Assembly: GCF_026341775.1 (NCBI RefSeq)
Contig: NZ_JAPEOB010000001.1
Location: forward strand, 496,001-560,000
Source: Streptomyces sp. NBC_00654
Lineage (GTDB): Bacteria; Actinomycetota; Actinomycetes; Streptomycetales; Streptomycetaceae
Length of the DNA stretch: 64,000 nucleotides
Direction: 5' to 3'
Part shown: in pieces, positions 41,453 to 50,290 of the stretch
How the letters are laid out: each line of letters begins with the position of its first letter
Position numbering within the stretch: position 1 is the first letter of the stretch
The notes under the pieces: generated by a model
Seen by the model: only the letters and a program-made list of their open reading frames with translations
Database searches by the model: none
What the model was told of the DNA's origin: nothing
Translations under genes and position numbers: made by a program

Positions 41453-44400
41453 GGGACCGGGGCGGCGCGATGATGAGCGTCGCGCTGCGCATGCTGCACA
41501 TGCCCACCTTCGACGAGGTCCTGGCGGCCATCGACCAGGTTCCGGAGTCGCAACGGCTCGATCTGGCCGCGTCGTTGAGGTCGATGTCGGAGATCCACCG
41601 GGACATCGGGCGGCCCGTCTTCGCCGATCTGGGGGACTTCCTCGCCACGCTCTGCACGCGGGACGTGCCCGGCGGTTCCGGCGACAAACACCCGGAGCCG
41701 GAGCCGGAGCCGGAGCCGGTCCCGGTCCCCGAGCAGGGCCGCCCTGGAGGCCGGTGGCGCGGATTCGGGCAGGGCCGGCGGAACGACCGGCGGAAAGCCC
41801 GGGAGGAGGGCCGGGAGGAAGCCCGGGAAGGCCGGGACGAAGCCCGGGAGAGGAGCCTGCCGGCGGAGCCCCAGGACTTCCGGACGCTGATACGGATGGC
41901 CCACGCCGCCGACAGCCCGCTCACCGCCCATACGCTGCTGCGCCGCCACCGGCACCTGCTGCCGCCCTCCCCGGTGCGGGCCGTGCTCCACCTCATCGGC
42001 GACGACACCGAGGCGCGGAACACCTACGCCCATGTGATGGGCGCCCTCGCCCTGCTGGCCGAGGACGGAGCGGGACGTGTCACCGCCCGGTCCGACTGGG
42101 CGACGCACCTGCGCGCCCGGGGGCGGTACCGAAGGGCGCTGTTCCATGCCTCGCGGGCCGTGGCGGAGCAGCGTGCCGCCGGGGATTCCGGCTCCCTCAC
42201 GAACGCGTATCTGGGGCTGGCCGCCGTCCTGGCCGAGATGGGTGACGCGGTGGCCGCGGCACAGGTGTACGTCGACGCGGTCGCCGCGGTGGAGGCCGAC
42301 GGCACCGTGGACCGGCCCCATGAGAAGGCGCTCCGGGTCGAATGCGCCGGTGCCCTGGCCGGGGTGCACCGCTACCGCGAGGCGCTCCGGCAGCTCGACG
42401 CGGCGCAGGCCCTGCCCGACGCCCCCGCCGGCGTTCCGCTGCACACCCCGGTCGCCATCCTGGCTCTGCACGCCCGGGTCTGGCGGGAGGCGGGTGCGCT
42501 CGGGGCGGCCACCGATGTCTACCGCCGGATTCTCGAAGCCGTCGACCGGGCGCATCCGTCGCAGGAGGCGGTCTGGTACGAGACGGTGCTGGAGCTCGCC
42601 GGGTGCCTGGAGGAGCGGGGCAGGGGCCGGGAGGCCGCGGAGCTGGTGGAGGAGTCCGTCCTCACCGGTGAACGGACGGACTCCCGCTTCCTCGCCCCGC
42701 TGCGGCACGAGCTGGGCCGGGTCCACATCCGGCAGGGCCGGTTCGCCGAGGCCGCGCGGCAGTTGCTGCTGAGTCTGTTCGCCGGAATGACGCCCGGCCC
42801 CTTCTGGCCCGGCGTGGGGAACGTCTTCGTGGCGCTGGGCGATCTCGCCCGCGAGGACGACCGCCCGGAGGAGGCCGCGGGCTACTACCGGGACGCGCTG
42901 CTCTTCGAACCGGGAAGCGCCGCAGGTACGGGAGGCCCGGGAAGCGTCGCAGCCACGGGAGGCCCGGGAAGCGGGGAAGGGGAGCGGTCCGCCGTCCATG
43001 TCACGGAGCGTCTTCTCCTCGTGCTTCCCGAGGGCGAGGAGAGGGACGGGCTCACCGACGTGGTCACCACCGGCTGCGCCCGCATCCGTGAACGGCTCGA
43101 CAGGCTCGATGCCGTCGACGGTGTCCCGCCGCTCCGGATGCGGGTCATGGAGCGGCTGTGGCAGGTCTCCGAGGACGACGGGGAACGCCGGGAGCTGGCG
43201 CGCGAACTGCGGTCCGGCATCGAGGGGGCCGTCGAGCGCGACGCCTGGAGCGCCCTGAAGGAACTGGCGGTCCGGGCCGCCGGGGTGGTGGCGGACAGCG
43301 AGGGCGCCGAAGGTGAGGTGGCCCTGCTGCGCACCGTCCTGGCCCATGAGGAGAGGCAGGGCCGCTCCGAGGACAGCATGTGGGTCAGGCTCCCGCTGGC
43401 CCGGCTGCTCGCCGGGCTCCCCGGCCATGACCAGGAAGCGTTCGACGAACTGTGGACCTGCCGTGAACTGCTGGGGAAACGCGGTGTCTTCGGTCCGGTC
43501 CGGATGTCCAGCGACGAGCTGGCGGGCCAGGCACTGCCCGTGTACGAGGAACTGATCGGGCTGCTCCTGGACCGGGGGGAGCGGCTGAGCCTGCCGGACG
43601 GCGGCACGGCCGAACAGCTCGCGTTCGTCCTGCACGAGGAGGGGAAGTCCCGTTCCGTGGTCGAGGGGCTGGCCCTCCATCCGCTGCCGCCGCCCCTGGG
43701 GGTGTCCCGGGAGGTGCTGGCGGAGGAGGCCGGACTGCTCCTGACCGTGCGCCGGATTCTGGCGGGTCTGGAGAGCGGGGCGCCGACGGCCCGCGTCGGT
43801 GCCTCGTACGTGACGTCGTTCCAGCAGCGGCTCGACAGCATCAGCGCGTCCATCGGCAGGGTCGCCCCGGGGTACGAGCGGCTGCGCCGCGCCCTCGGCG
43901 CCGATGTGCGGGACGCCGCCCGGCTGGTGGAGCGGCACGCACCGGACGAGGGGATGCTCCTCGTCTCGTACTTCGTGGGGCACCGCGAGACGTTCTGCTT
44001 CGTCATCGCCTCGGGCGAACTCCGGCTGCGCACCTACCGCATCGCGCTGGGCCGGGCGGAGCTGCACACGAGGGTGGAGGCCGTGAGGCGGCTGGTGGAC
44101 GGGGACGGGTCCGTGTTCCCCAGCATTCCGCCCATCCGGCCCCGCCGCCCGGTGCCGCTGCCCCTGGAGGAGCTGTCCGCGTTGCTGCTGCCGTTCCAGG
44201 ACGCGCTGGGTGACCGGGAGCTGATCTGTGCGGCGCCGCACGGTCCGCTCGCCGTTCTTCCGCTCACCGCGCTCCGGCTGGCGGACGGGGCGTACGTCGG
44301 GGAGCGCGCGGCCACGGTGTACGCCCCCAGCGTCTCGGCCCTGGAGTACCTGCTCGGCGCCGGGCCCGTACCGCGCGGACGCGCCCTGTGCGTGAACGTG

Positions 44401-45024
44401 GCGGCGGACGAGGACCTGGCGGCCTCGGGCGACACGGACTTCGAGTCGTACCGGCTGCCCGGGGCGGACGGCTGGCAGGTGACCGAGCTGTCCGGGCTCG
44501 CGGCGACACCCCACGCGGTGCTGAGCGCGTTCGAGGAGTGCGACCTGGCGTACGTCGCCTGCCACGGGTACGCCGGGGGCAGCGACCCCCGGGACGCGGC
44601 GCTGATCCTCTCCGACGGCCGGAGGCGCCCGAGCCGGGACCTGTCCACCGGTTCCCCGGACGCCCTGCCCTTCCTGCTGCGGGCCCGTGAACTCACCACG
44701 CCGCGCGGCCTGCCGGGCACGGTGGTCCTGCGGGCCTGTTCGGCGGGCTGGCAGGCCCCCGCCCACCGGGGCGAGGACTTCACGGGGCTGACCCGGTCCC
44801 TGTTCCGCGAGGGAACCAGGACGGTGGTGGCTCCCGTCTGGCGTGTGTACAGCCGCAGTTCGGCGGAGCTGCTGGACCTGTTCATCCGCAACCGCATGGC
44901 GGGGCTGCCGGTCTGGAAGGCCATGTGGCGGGCGCAGCAGAGCTTTCTGACCGACACCGAGCGGCCGTATCTTTCGCATCCGTACCACTGGGCGGGCTTC
45001 GTCCCGCTGGGAGACTGGAGATGA
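41449..45024 (+). CDS. TPR-CHAT domain protease
   Basis: A 1191-residue protein. A region of about 120 residues with an EPEPEP run and a highly charged RKAREEGREEAREGRDEA helix leads into TPR-like repeats (residues about 140-500, for example GRYRRALFHASRAVAEQRAAG). The C-terminal 430 residues are a CHAT caspase-like peptidase: the dyad is His1039 in AYVACHGYAGG and Cys1097 in VVLRACSAGWQAP, both in good context. CHAT proteases cleave partner proteins, for example bacterial gasdermins, or act with TPR sensors. The preferred start is 41449, coupled to the upstream gene. Confidence 0.88.
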   Translation: MRDRGGAMMSVALRMLHMPTFDEVLAAIDQVPESQRLDLAASLRSMSEIHRDIGRPVFADLGDFLATLCTRDVPGGSGDKHPEPEPEPEPVPVPEQGRPGGRWRGFGQGRRNDRRKAREEGREEAREGRDEARERSLPAEPQDFRTLIRMAHAADSPLTAHTLLRRHRHLLPPSPVRAVLHLIGDDTEARNTYAHVMGALALLAEDGAGRVTARSDWATHLRARGRYRRALFHASRAVAEQRAAGDSGSLTNAYLGLAAVLAEMGDAVAAAQVYVDAVAAVEADGTVDRPHEKALRVECAGALAGVHRYREALRQLDAAQALPDAPAGVPLHTPVAILALHARVWREAGALGAATDVYRRILEAVDRAHPSQEAVWYETVLELAGCLEERGRGREAAELVEESVLTGERTDSRFLAPLRHELGRVHIRQGRFAEAARQLLLSLFAGMTPGPFWPGVGNVFVALGDLAREDDRPEEAAGYYRDALLFEPGSAAGTGGPGSVAATGGPGSGEGERSAVHVTERLLLVLPEGEERDGLTDVVTTGCARIRERLDRLDAVDGVPPLRMRVMERLWQVSEDDGERRELARELRSGIEGAVERDAWSALKELAVRAAGVVADSEGAEGEVALLRTVLAHEERQGRSEDSMWVRLPLARLLAGLPGHDQEAFDELWTCRELLGKRGVFGPVRMSSDELAGQALPVYEELIGLLLDRGERLSLPDGGTAEQLAFVLHEEGKSRSVVEGLALHPLPPPLGVSREVLAEEAGLLLTVRRILAGLESGAPTARVGASYVTSFQQRLDSISASIGRVAPGYERLRRALGADVRDAARLVERHAPDEGMLLVSYFVGHRETFCFVIASGELRLRTYRIALGRAELHTRVEAVRRLVDGDGSVFPSIPPIRPRRPVPLPLEELSALLLPFQDALGDRELICAAPHGPLAVLPLTALRLADGAYVGERAATVYAPSVSALEYLLGAGPVPRGRALCVNVAADEDLAASGDTDFESYRLPGADGWQVTELSGLAATPHAVLSAFEECDLAYVACHGYAGGSDPRDAALILSDGRRRPSRDLSTGSPDALPFLLRARELTTPRGLPGTVVLRACSAGWQAPAHRGEDFTGLTRSLFREGTRTVVAPVWRVYSRSSAELLDLFIRNRMAGLPVWKAMWRAQQSFLTDTERPYLSHPYHWAGFVPLGDWR

Positions 45025-45515
45025 CCATGAGGGAAGCTGACCTCGACACTCTGGACGACCGTGCCGTGGTCCTGGCGCTCGAAGAGATCTCGTACGCCCT
45101 GGCGGCACGGCATCCGGACGGTCCCCGGGATCAGTTCGAGGCGTGGGACGTGCTGGAGGCGGTCTGTGCGGCGGCCGGTGAACTGGGCCCCACGCGCAGG
45201 GAACTGGCGTCACCGGAGACCGCGCGCCGGGTCCTCTCCGCGCTCGCGGAGGACGAGCGCAGCGCCGATCTGGTCGGTCCCGTCCTCGCCGATCCGCCCG
45301 CCGACGACCAGATGGCGCTGGAGAATCTGACCGACGACCTGATCGTGCTGGGCGCGGTGGTCGGCTGGCTCCGGCTCCGGGTCGGTGTCTCGTTCAAGCG
45401 GAAGGACGGCAGGAACACGGTCTCCTTCGAGGTGGAACAGAAGCCGGCCTCCGACCGGGTCCTCCAGTCGCTGGCCCGCGCCGTCCTGGAATTCATCCAG
45501 CAGCGCCAGCCCTGA
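45021..45515 (+). CDS. Small partner protein of the TPR-CHAT protease
   Basis: A 164-residue protein of unknown family, coupled to the CHAT gene through an ATGA overlap. Residues 5-105 are helical and acidic (VLALEEISYALAARHPDG, QFEAWDVLEAVCAAAGELG). The last 50 residues change to beta-strand/helix character (LRLRVGVSFKRKDGRNTVSF, then LQSLARAVLEFIQQ). This end resembles the small beta-beta-alpha modules that accompany actinobacterial conflict effectors, but that likeness is weak. It could be a substrate, inhibitor or adaptor of the protease. Confidence 0.65.
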   Translation: MTMREADLDTLDDRAVVLALEEISYALAARHPDGPRDQFEAWDVLEAVCAAAGELGPTRRELASPETARRVLSALAEDERSADLVGPVLADPPADDQMALENLTDDLIVLGAVVGWLRLRVGVSFKRKDGRNTVSFEVEQKPASDRVLQSLARAVLEFIQQRQP

Positions 45516-45536
45516 CGACCGGCTTCCGGACCGCGG

Positions 45537-46073
45537 TCAGGCCCCGGCGGCCAGGTCGGCGTACGGCGGCGGCAGCGGCATGCCGAAGCGCCGGTGCAGT
45601 GCCAGCACATCGCGGATGTCGTTGTCGTCGATGGCGTAGCCGGTGTGCGACTGCACCTGGAACTCGGCGGTCCCGCAGGCCACCGTCCGGCCCAGGACCG
45701 TACCGCTTCCGTCGAGGGAACCCACGGGATAGGCAAGGCCGTTGGGGCCGTGGACGAGGTTGCCCCGTTCGTCGGGAAGGGTCGTGGAGAGGTCCACGAG
45801 GTGGACGTCGACCCGCCGGTCCGCCGTGTCGCTCAGCACCCAGTTGAAGGGGCCGCCGTCGTGCCAGAGCGTGAAGGAGGCGTTCGCCATGACGTCGGTG
45901 TACCGGTCCCGGTCGGAGTGCCGGACCACGATGTCGAGATCGTCGTGTGCGCGGGTCTGCCTGCCGAGCAGGGCGTCCACGCCCCAGCCCCCGTCGAGCC
46001 ACACGTCCACCCCGGCGTTGCCGAGAAGGTCGAGGATGTCCAGCACGTCTTCGGCGCTCATCATGATGCTCAT
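45537..46073 (-). CDS. Nucleotidyltransferase, lincosamide/aminoglycoside-type
   Basis: A 178-residue protein of the nucleotidyltransferase superfamily, close in pattern to small lincosamide and ANT(2'')-type resistance enzymes. The catalytic segment is VWLDGGWGVDALLGRQTRAHDDLDIVV with the acidic residues intact; RRVDVHLVDLS holds a third. No ribosome site is clear, and ATG codons at 46073, 46064 and 46061 are all possible. It runs opposite to the CHAT operon, with stops 21 bases apart. It may adenylate an antibiotic or another hydroxylated compound. Confidence 0.78.
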   Translation of the reverse strand: MSIMMSAEDVLDILDLLGNAGVDVWLDGGWGVDALLGRQTRAHDDLDIVVRHSDRDRYTDVMANASFTLWHDGGPFNWVLSDTADRRVDVHLVDLSTTLPDERGNLVHGPNGLAYPVGSLDGSGTVLGRTVACGTAEFQVQSHTGYAIDDNDIRDVLALHRRFGMPLPPPYADLAAGA

Positions 46074-46420
46074 GATCACAGGAAACCGACGACAGCGACC
46101 ACCCCCGTGAGCCGCTGCCGCCGCGCTCCCCGTGCGTTCCGGCCCCGTCCCCCGTCGTCCCCCGACGACTCCCGATGTCCCCCGTCGTCGCCGACGTGCC
46201 GGAACACGTTCGGACCTTAGGGCGTCGGGCGGTGGAGCGGCAGGTTCATTTCGCCCTGTGTGGCGCGGCGGGGGTATCAGTCCGCACAATCAAACCGGTA
46301 CGCTGCACTCCGGTTTCAGGCCGAACGGATGGTTTCCGGCCAGTCGCGAGCTCGCGGGCCGGGCGCGGCGAACCGAGCGGCACCACCGGAATCGGGACGA
46401 TCAGCGAGAAGAGGACCCTG
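46074..46420. other. Non-coding gap between nucleotidyltransferase and PucR-type gene
   Basis: A 347-base divergent region. It holds short CCCGTCGTC-type repeats near 46140-46200 and is open in the regulator's frame from 46175, so part may be coding if an upstream start is used. I see no convincing promoter or hairpin. Confidence 0.4.
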
Positions 46421-48013
46421 TTGCGCGCGCGGGAACGGGCCGACGACGTACTGCGGATGCACCGGCTGGTGCGCACCGGCGGCACGCCCGAGCTGCTGCG
46501 CTGGCTGTCGGGACGCGCGGGCGGCTGGGCCGGTCTCGTCGACGGCGACGGCACCGTACTGCACGCGGCATCCGCCGCCCCGGCCCCGCACCTCCCGGCC
46601 CCCGACGCCCCCGACGCCGCCGAGCTGGCGGCCGAGGGCGCACGGGCCCTGACGGCACGCGGCGCCCAGGCGCACTCCCTCGATTCGGCCACGCACACCG
46701 CGCTGCTGTTCCCGCTCGACGCACCGCCCGCCCCGGCGCTGGCCGTCGTCGTCCCCCGGCCCGTGCCCGCCGGGCTCACCGCCCTGCTGGCCGACGCGCT
46801 GGCGCCGGTGGCCCTGTGCTGGCGGGCCGAGACGGTCGAACGCAAGCGGCGCCGGGTCGACCTCGCGGAGTCGCGGGGCCGGGAGGCGGTGCTGCACCTG
46901 CTGATGACGGGCCAGCTGTCCATCGCCCACCAGGTGGCCGGCGCGCTGCGCCCCAGGCTCCCCGACCCGGTGCGGGTGTGCGTCGTGGAGTGTGCGGGCG
47001 GGCAGCGCGACGAGGTGGCGCGGGTCTGCGCGGAGGCGGACGGCGGCCGCTCCTGGATCGTGCGGTGTCCCGTCTACGCCAGCCACCTCATCCTCGTCAT
47101 GCCCGCGGGAGGGAAGGGGGACGAACCGCTCGACGAGAACGTCGCCGCTCTCGTGGCCGACTGCGTCGTGGGTGTCAGCGAACAGCTGCCGCTCCCGGAC
47201 ACCGCGACCGGATACCGCCAGGCCTTCCACGCCCTCGCCGTCGCCCGTGGGCTCCCCGGCCGGCACGCCAGGTTCGGGGCCTCGCCGGAACCGGCACTCG
47301 TCGTCGGCCGGGCCGGCGCGCTGTGGGCCGACGCCTTGCTCGCCCCGCTCCTGCACCACCTGCCACGCCGCTCGCAGGACCCGGGAAGCCAGGAACTGGC
47401 GGCCACCGCCGCGTCCTGGCTGTCCTTCTCGACCCACGCCACGGAGCACCTGAAGGTCCACCGCAACACCCTGGCCGCCCGGCTCAAGCTCATCGGCGAA
47501 CTGCTCGGCCTCGACCTGGGCACCCTCGCCGACCAGGCCGCCCTGGACCTGGCCCTCCGCATCCGGGCCACCCCGGCCCCCCACCGGGCGGCCGCCGGGA
47601 CGGCGCCGGGCGGGGAAACAGCAGAAACGGCGGGAACGACAGGAACAAAAGGAACAACAGGGGCGACAGGAACAGCGGGAACGGCAGAGGCGGCGCACGA
47701 CCTCGAAGAGATCCTGCGCCGCCCCGCCGTCCGCGCCTGGGCAACCCAGCAACTGCGCCCCCTGGACACGGTGGACACACCCGCCCCGGACACCGCCCGT
47801 GCCACCCTGCGCACCTGGCTGGACCGCGAGGCCCAGCTCGGCCCGACCGCCGCCGCGCTCGGCATCTCCGTACCCGGGGCCCGCAAACGCCTGGCCCGGC
47901 TCGAAACCGTGCTCCGGCGCTCGCTGCTCCAGGCCCCGAGCGCCCGCTACGACCTGTGGCTGGCGTTCAGGGCACTGGAGCTCGAACCGGCGCCGGAGGC
48001 CGCTACTTCGTGA
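46421..48013 (+). CDS. PucR/CdaR-like helix-turn-helix regulator
   Basis: A protein of about 530 residues. After a GAF-like sensor segment (ELLRWLSGRAGGWAGLVDGDG) and a linker come the PucR C-terminal features: LMTGQLSIAHQVAGAL, ALAVARGLPGRHARFG, and the DNA-binding helix-turn-helix THATEHLKVHRNTLAARLKLIGELL. A Thr-Gly-Thr-rich insertion of about 25 residues (around 400-425) precedes a second helix-turn-helix-like end (LGPTAAALGISVPGARKRLARL). I prefer TTG at 46421, which has AGAGGA upstream; ATG at 46175 would add 82 atypical residues. It overlaps the convergent secreted-protein gene by 11 bases. Confidence 0.75.
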   Translation: MRARERADDVLRMHRLVRTGGTPELLRWLSGRAGGWAGLVDGDGTVLHAASAAPAPHLPAPDAPDAAELAAEGARALTARGAQAHSLDSATHTALLFPLDAPPAPALAVVVPRPVPAGLTALLADALAPVALCWRAETVERKRRRVDLAESRGREAVLHLLMTGQLSIAHQVAGALRPRLPDPVRVCVVECAGGQRDEVARVCAEADGGRSWIVRCPVYASHLILVMPAGGKGDEPLDENVAALVADCVVGVSEQLPLPDTATGYRQAFHALAVARGLPGRHARFGASPEPALVVGRAGALWADALLAPLLHHLPRRSQDPGSQELAATAASWLSFSTHATEHLKVHRNTLAARLKLIGELLGLDLGTLADQAALDLALRIRATPAPHRAAAGTAPGGETAETAGTTGTKGTTGATGTAGTAEAAHDLEEILRRPAVRAWATQQLRPLDTVDTPAPDTARATLRTWLDREAQLGPTAAALGISVPGARKRLARLETVLRRSLLQAPSARYDLWLAFRALELEPAPEAATS

Positions 48014-50021
48014 AGATGAAGTACTTCCAGGCGCCGTGGGTCGTCGAGTTCACGCTGTCACCCGAGGAACCGTTCACGTACGAGGCGCGTACCCGCATCT
48101 TGTAGCCGGTCTCGTGGGTACCGGTGAGCGTCACGATCGACTTCCCGTTGGTGCCCAGCTTGAAGTACTGCTGGCCCGCGTCGTACCACTTGCCCTGGTA
48201 GTAGAGCTCCAGGGACAGCTTGTGCGAGCGGCCCTTGTAGTAGCTCATGGTGTTCGTGAAGACCGGGTTCTTCTTCTTGTGGAAGTACGCGTACGACGTC
48301 TTGCCGATCTTCGCCGTCTTGTACTGCTTGGAGAGGGAGGTCGAGACCTTCACCTTCGCGTACGCGGTCGACCTGACCGACTTCGACGCGCTCCGGGCAT
48401 CCCCGGCGAACACGGCGGTGACCGTCGTGTCGCGCTTCATGTCGACCGTGACGGACAGGTTCCCCTTGGAGTTGACCTTGCCCTTCTTGGCCAGCTTCTT
48501 CGGCTTGTCCGAGCCGAAGGGGTCCACCCACAGCTCGACGACGCGGTTCTTGTACGTCTTGCCGAGGTGCGCCGTGAACGAGACGTCCTTGCCGTACGAG
48601 TAGACGTCCTTGTTCCGGTTCAGCGTCAGCGAGGTCGCGGCGCGGGAGACGGCGACCGAGTCGGCCCCGGAGGCGGCGGAGTGCGTCGCGTCGCCCGCGT
48701 AGGCGACCCGGTACGTCACCGTGCCGCCGGCGGGCGGGGTGTCGGTGAACGAGAACGTGCCGTTCGACGCCAGAGACACCGAGCCGAGCGACTTGCCCTT
48801 CGGTGAGTCGACGTCGGTGCGCACGACGGAGACCTTGGTGCCCGCCGGGAACGCCGCCCCGGACGCGGCCTTGCCGGTCACCGTGAGCTTCTTGGCGCGG
48901 GTCGCCTTGGACGGCGCGTTCACCGTGAGGCTCACCGCCGACTTGGTCGGGTCGGTCAGCACCCGCAGGGCGTAGACGTCGCTGTACACGTTGGTCGTGA
49001 CGGCGAAGACCCGGCTGCGGTCCGGCGCCCAGGCGAGACCCGCCTCATGGAGGTCGTTGGTCGCCGTGATGCTGCCGGTCGAGTACGGGATGTCGTAGGT
49101 GCGCAGCGGCTTTGCGGCGCCCTGCTTGTAGACGAAGACGTCGGGGGACGACTGGGTCGTCCCGGCGGCCACCATGCCGTCCGGCGCGACGGCCACCGCC
49201 GCGCCGTGACTGCCGGTGTTGTACGCGCCCACCCGGGACAGGTCCGAGGTCGAGTACGCCTGCGCCTGGTACGGGGACCCGCCGCCCGTCACCAGCAGCT
49301 GCTTGCCGTCCGGTGTGACGTCGAAGTCGGACAGGTAGGACTGGTACTCGCCGCCGGAGCTGTCGGGGCCGTAGGCCACGCGCTGGGGCGTCCCCTCCGC
49401 CACGTCGTACACCGCGAGCGTGATGAAGCTGCTGCCCTCCTGGGCGGCGGCCAGCACGTTGGGTGCGGCGGGGTCGGAGGCCAGCCTCGGGGCCGAGTAC
49501 CAGCTGTTCCCCCCGCCCTCGGGAAGCGTCACGGTGGCTTCCGGAACAGTCAGGTCGATCGAACCGATCTGGCCCCGGTAGGCGACGTCCAGGGCGTTGA
49601 AGCCGAACCAGAGCTTGCCGCCCGCGAGAGCCGGATACTTCGGCTCGATGCCCTTGCCGAGCGCGTACCGCTTGCTCTCGGTGAGGGAGGCGGTGTCGAT
49701 CGCGGCGATCGATCCGTCGCCGGGCACCGCCGCGTACACGGTGCCGGAGTCCTTGGACAGTTCGAGTCCGAGCACGCCGGGCAGGGAGGAGATCGTGCCG
49801 ACGACCTTGCCGCTGTAGTCGGTCGCGACGACCTTGCCCGACTTCGGGTCACTGATGAAGACCCGGTGGTGGACGCCGTCCACCACGATGTCGCCGCTCG
49901 ATGTGATCGGCAGCGACGCACTGGAGTCGGCGGCGGCCGGGTTCGCCGCACCGCCGACCAGTACTACGGAGCTGAAGAGGACCGCGAGCGCTGTCGCGGT
50001 CGAGATTCTGCGCGTACGCAC
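48003..50021 (-). CDS. Secreted beta-propeller protein with bacterial Ig-like repeats
   Basis: A 672-residue exported protein. The signal peptide RISTATALAVLFSSVVLVGG ends near AAAD. Residues about 35-310 form a YncE/WD-like propeller (VVDGVHHRVFISDPKSGKVV, LSKDSGTVYAAVPGDGSIAA, FDVTPDGKQLLVTGGG). Then come two bacterial Ig-like domains (SLTVNAPSKATRAKKLTVTG, VTYRVAYAGDATHSAASGAD; TSLTLNRNKDVYSYGKDVSF), a lysine-rich region with several Tyr, and a final SYVNGSSGDSVNSTTHG domain. There is no sortase or membrane anchor. Start GTG at 50021 or 50039. Probably an extracellular or cell-wall protein of unknown ligand. Confidence 0.75.
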   Translation of the reverse strand: MRTRRISTATALAVLFSSVVLVGGAANPAAADSSASLPITSSGDIVVDGVHHRVFISDPKSGKVVATDYSGKVVGTISSLPGVLGLELSKDSGTVYAAVPGDGSIAAIDTASLTESKRYALGKGIEPKYPALAGGKLWFGFNALDVAYRGQIGSIDLTVPEATVTLPEGGGNSWYSAPRLASDPAAPNVLAAAQEGSSFITLAVYDVAEGTPQRVAYGPDSSGGEYQSYLSDFDVTPDGKQLLVTGGGSPYQAQAYSTSDLSRVGAYNTGSHGAAVAVAPDGMVAAGTTQSSPDVFVYKQGAAKPLRTYDIPYSTGSITATNDLHEAGLAWAPDRSRVFAVTTNVYSDVYALRVLTDPTKSAVSLTVNAPSKATRAKKLTVTGKAASGAAFPAGTKVSVVRTDVDSPKGKSLGSVSLASNGTFSFTDTPPAGGTVTYRVAYAGDATHSAASGADSVAVSRAATSLTLNRNKDVYSYGKDVSFTAHLGKTYKNRVVELWVDPFGSDKPKKLAKKGKVNSKGNLSVTVDMKRDTTVTAVFAGDARSASKSVRSTAYAKVKVSTSLSKQYKTAKIGKTSYAYFHKKKNPVFTNTMSYYKGRSHKLSLELYYQGKWYDAGQQYFKLGTNGKSIVTLTGTHETGYKMRVRASYVNGSSGDSVNSTTHGAWKYFIFTK

Positions 50022-50194
50022 AGTGACGTATACCCCCACGGTAAGCGGGCCGCGTGGCACCCGGAGATGAGAGAGGGGTGCGGCCCGAATCGCAGGGTAT
50101 GGCACGACAATGACACCCAGGGCGCAATTATGGTGACGATAGGGGAGCGAAGGGTGTCCCCCCGCTCCCCGTCGTACCGTCGCGGCCGTTGCCG

Positions 50195-50275
50195 GTGTCG
50201 CGGGTGTCGCGGGTGTCGCGGGTGTCGAGGGCGTCGAGGGTGTTGCGGGCGTTGCTGGTGTCGCGGACGTTGCTG
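50195..50275. repeat. GTCGCGGGT-type 9-bp tandem repeats
   Basis: About nine degenerate 9-base units (GTCGCGGGT, GTCGAGGGC, GTTGCGGGC and similar) lie between the two secreted-protein genes. Confidence 0.7.
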
Positions 50276-50290
50276 GAAAGGACGCCGCTA

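Noticed and set aside
41044..45213. 1389-codon open frame on the minus strand opposite the CHAT operon
   Set aside because: It mirrors the plus-strand genes. Its composition is Arg/Pro/Gly-rich with no domain or ribosome site, while the plus-strand proteins have clear TPR and CHAT motifs. Long antisense frames are a by-product of third-position GC.
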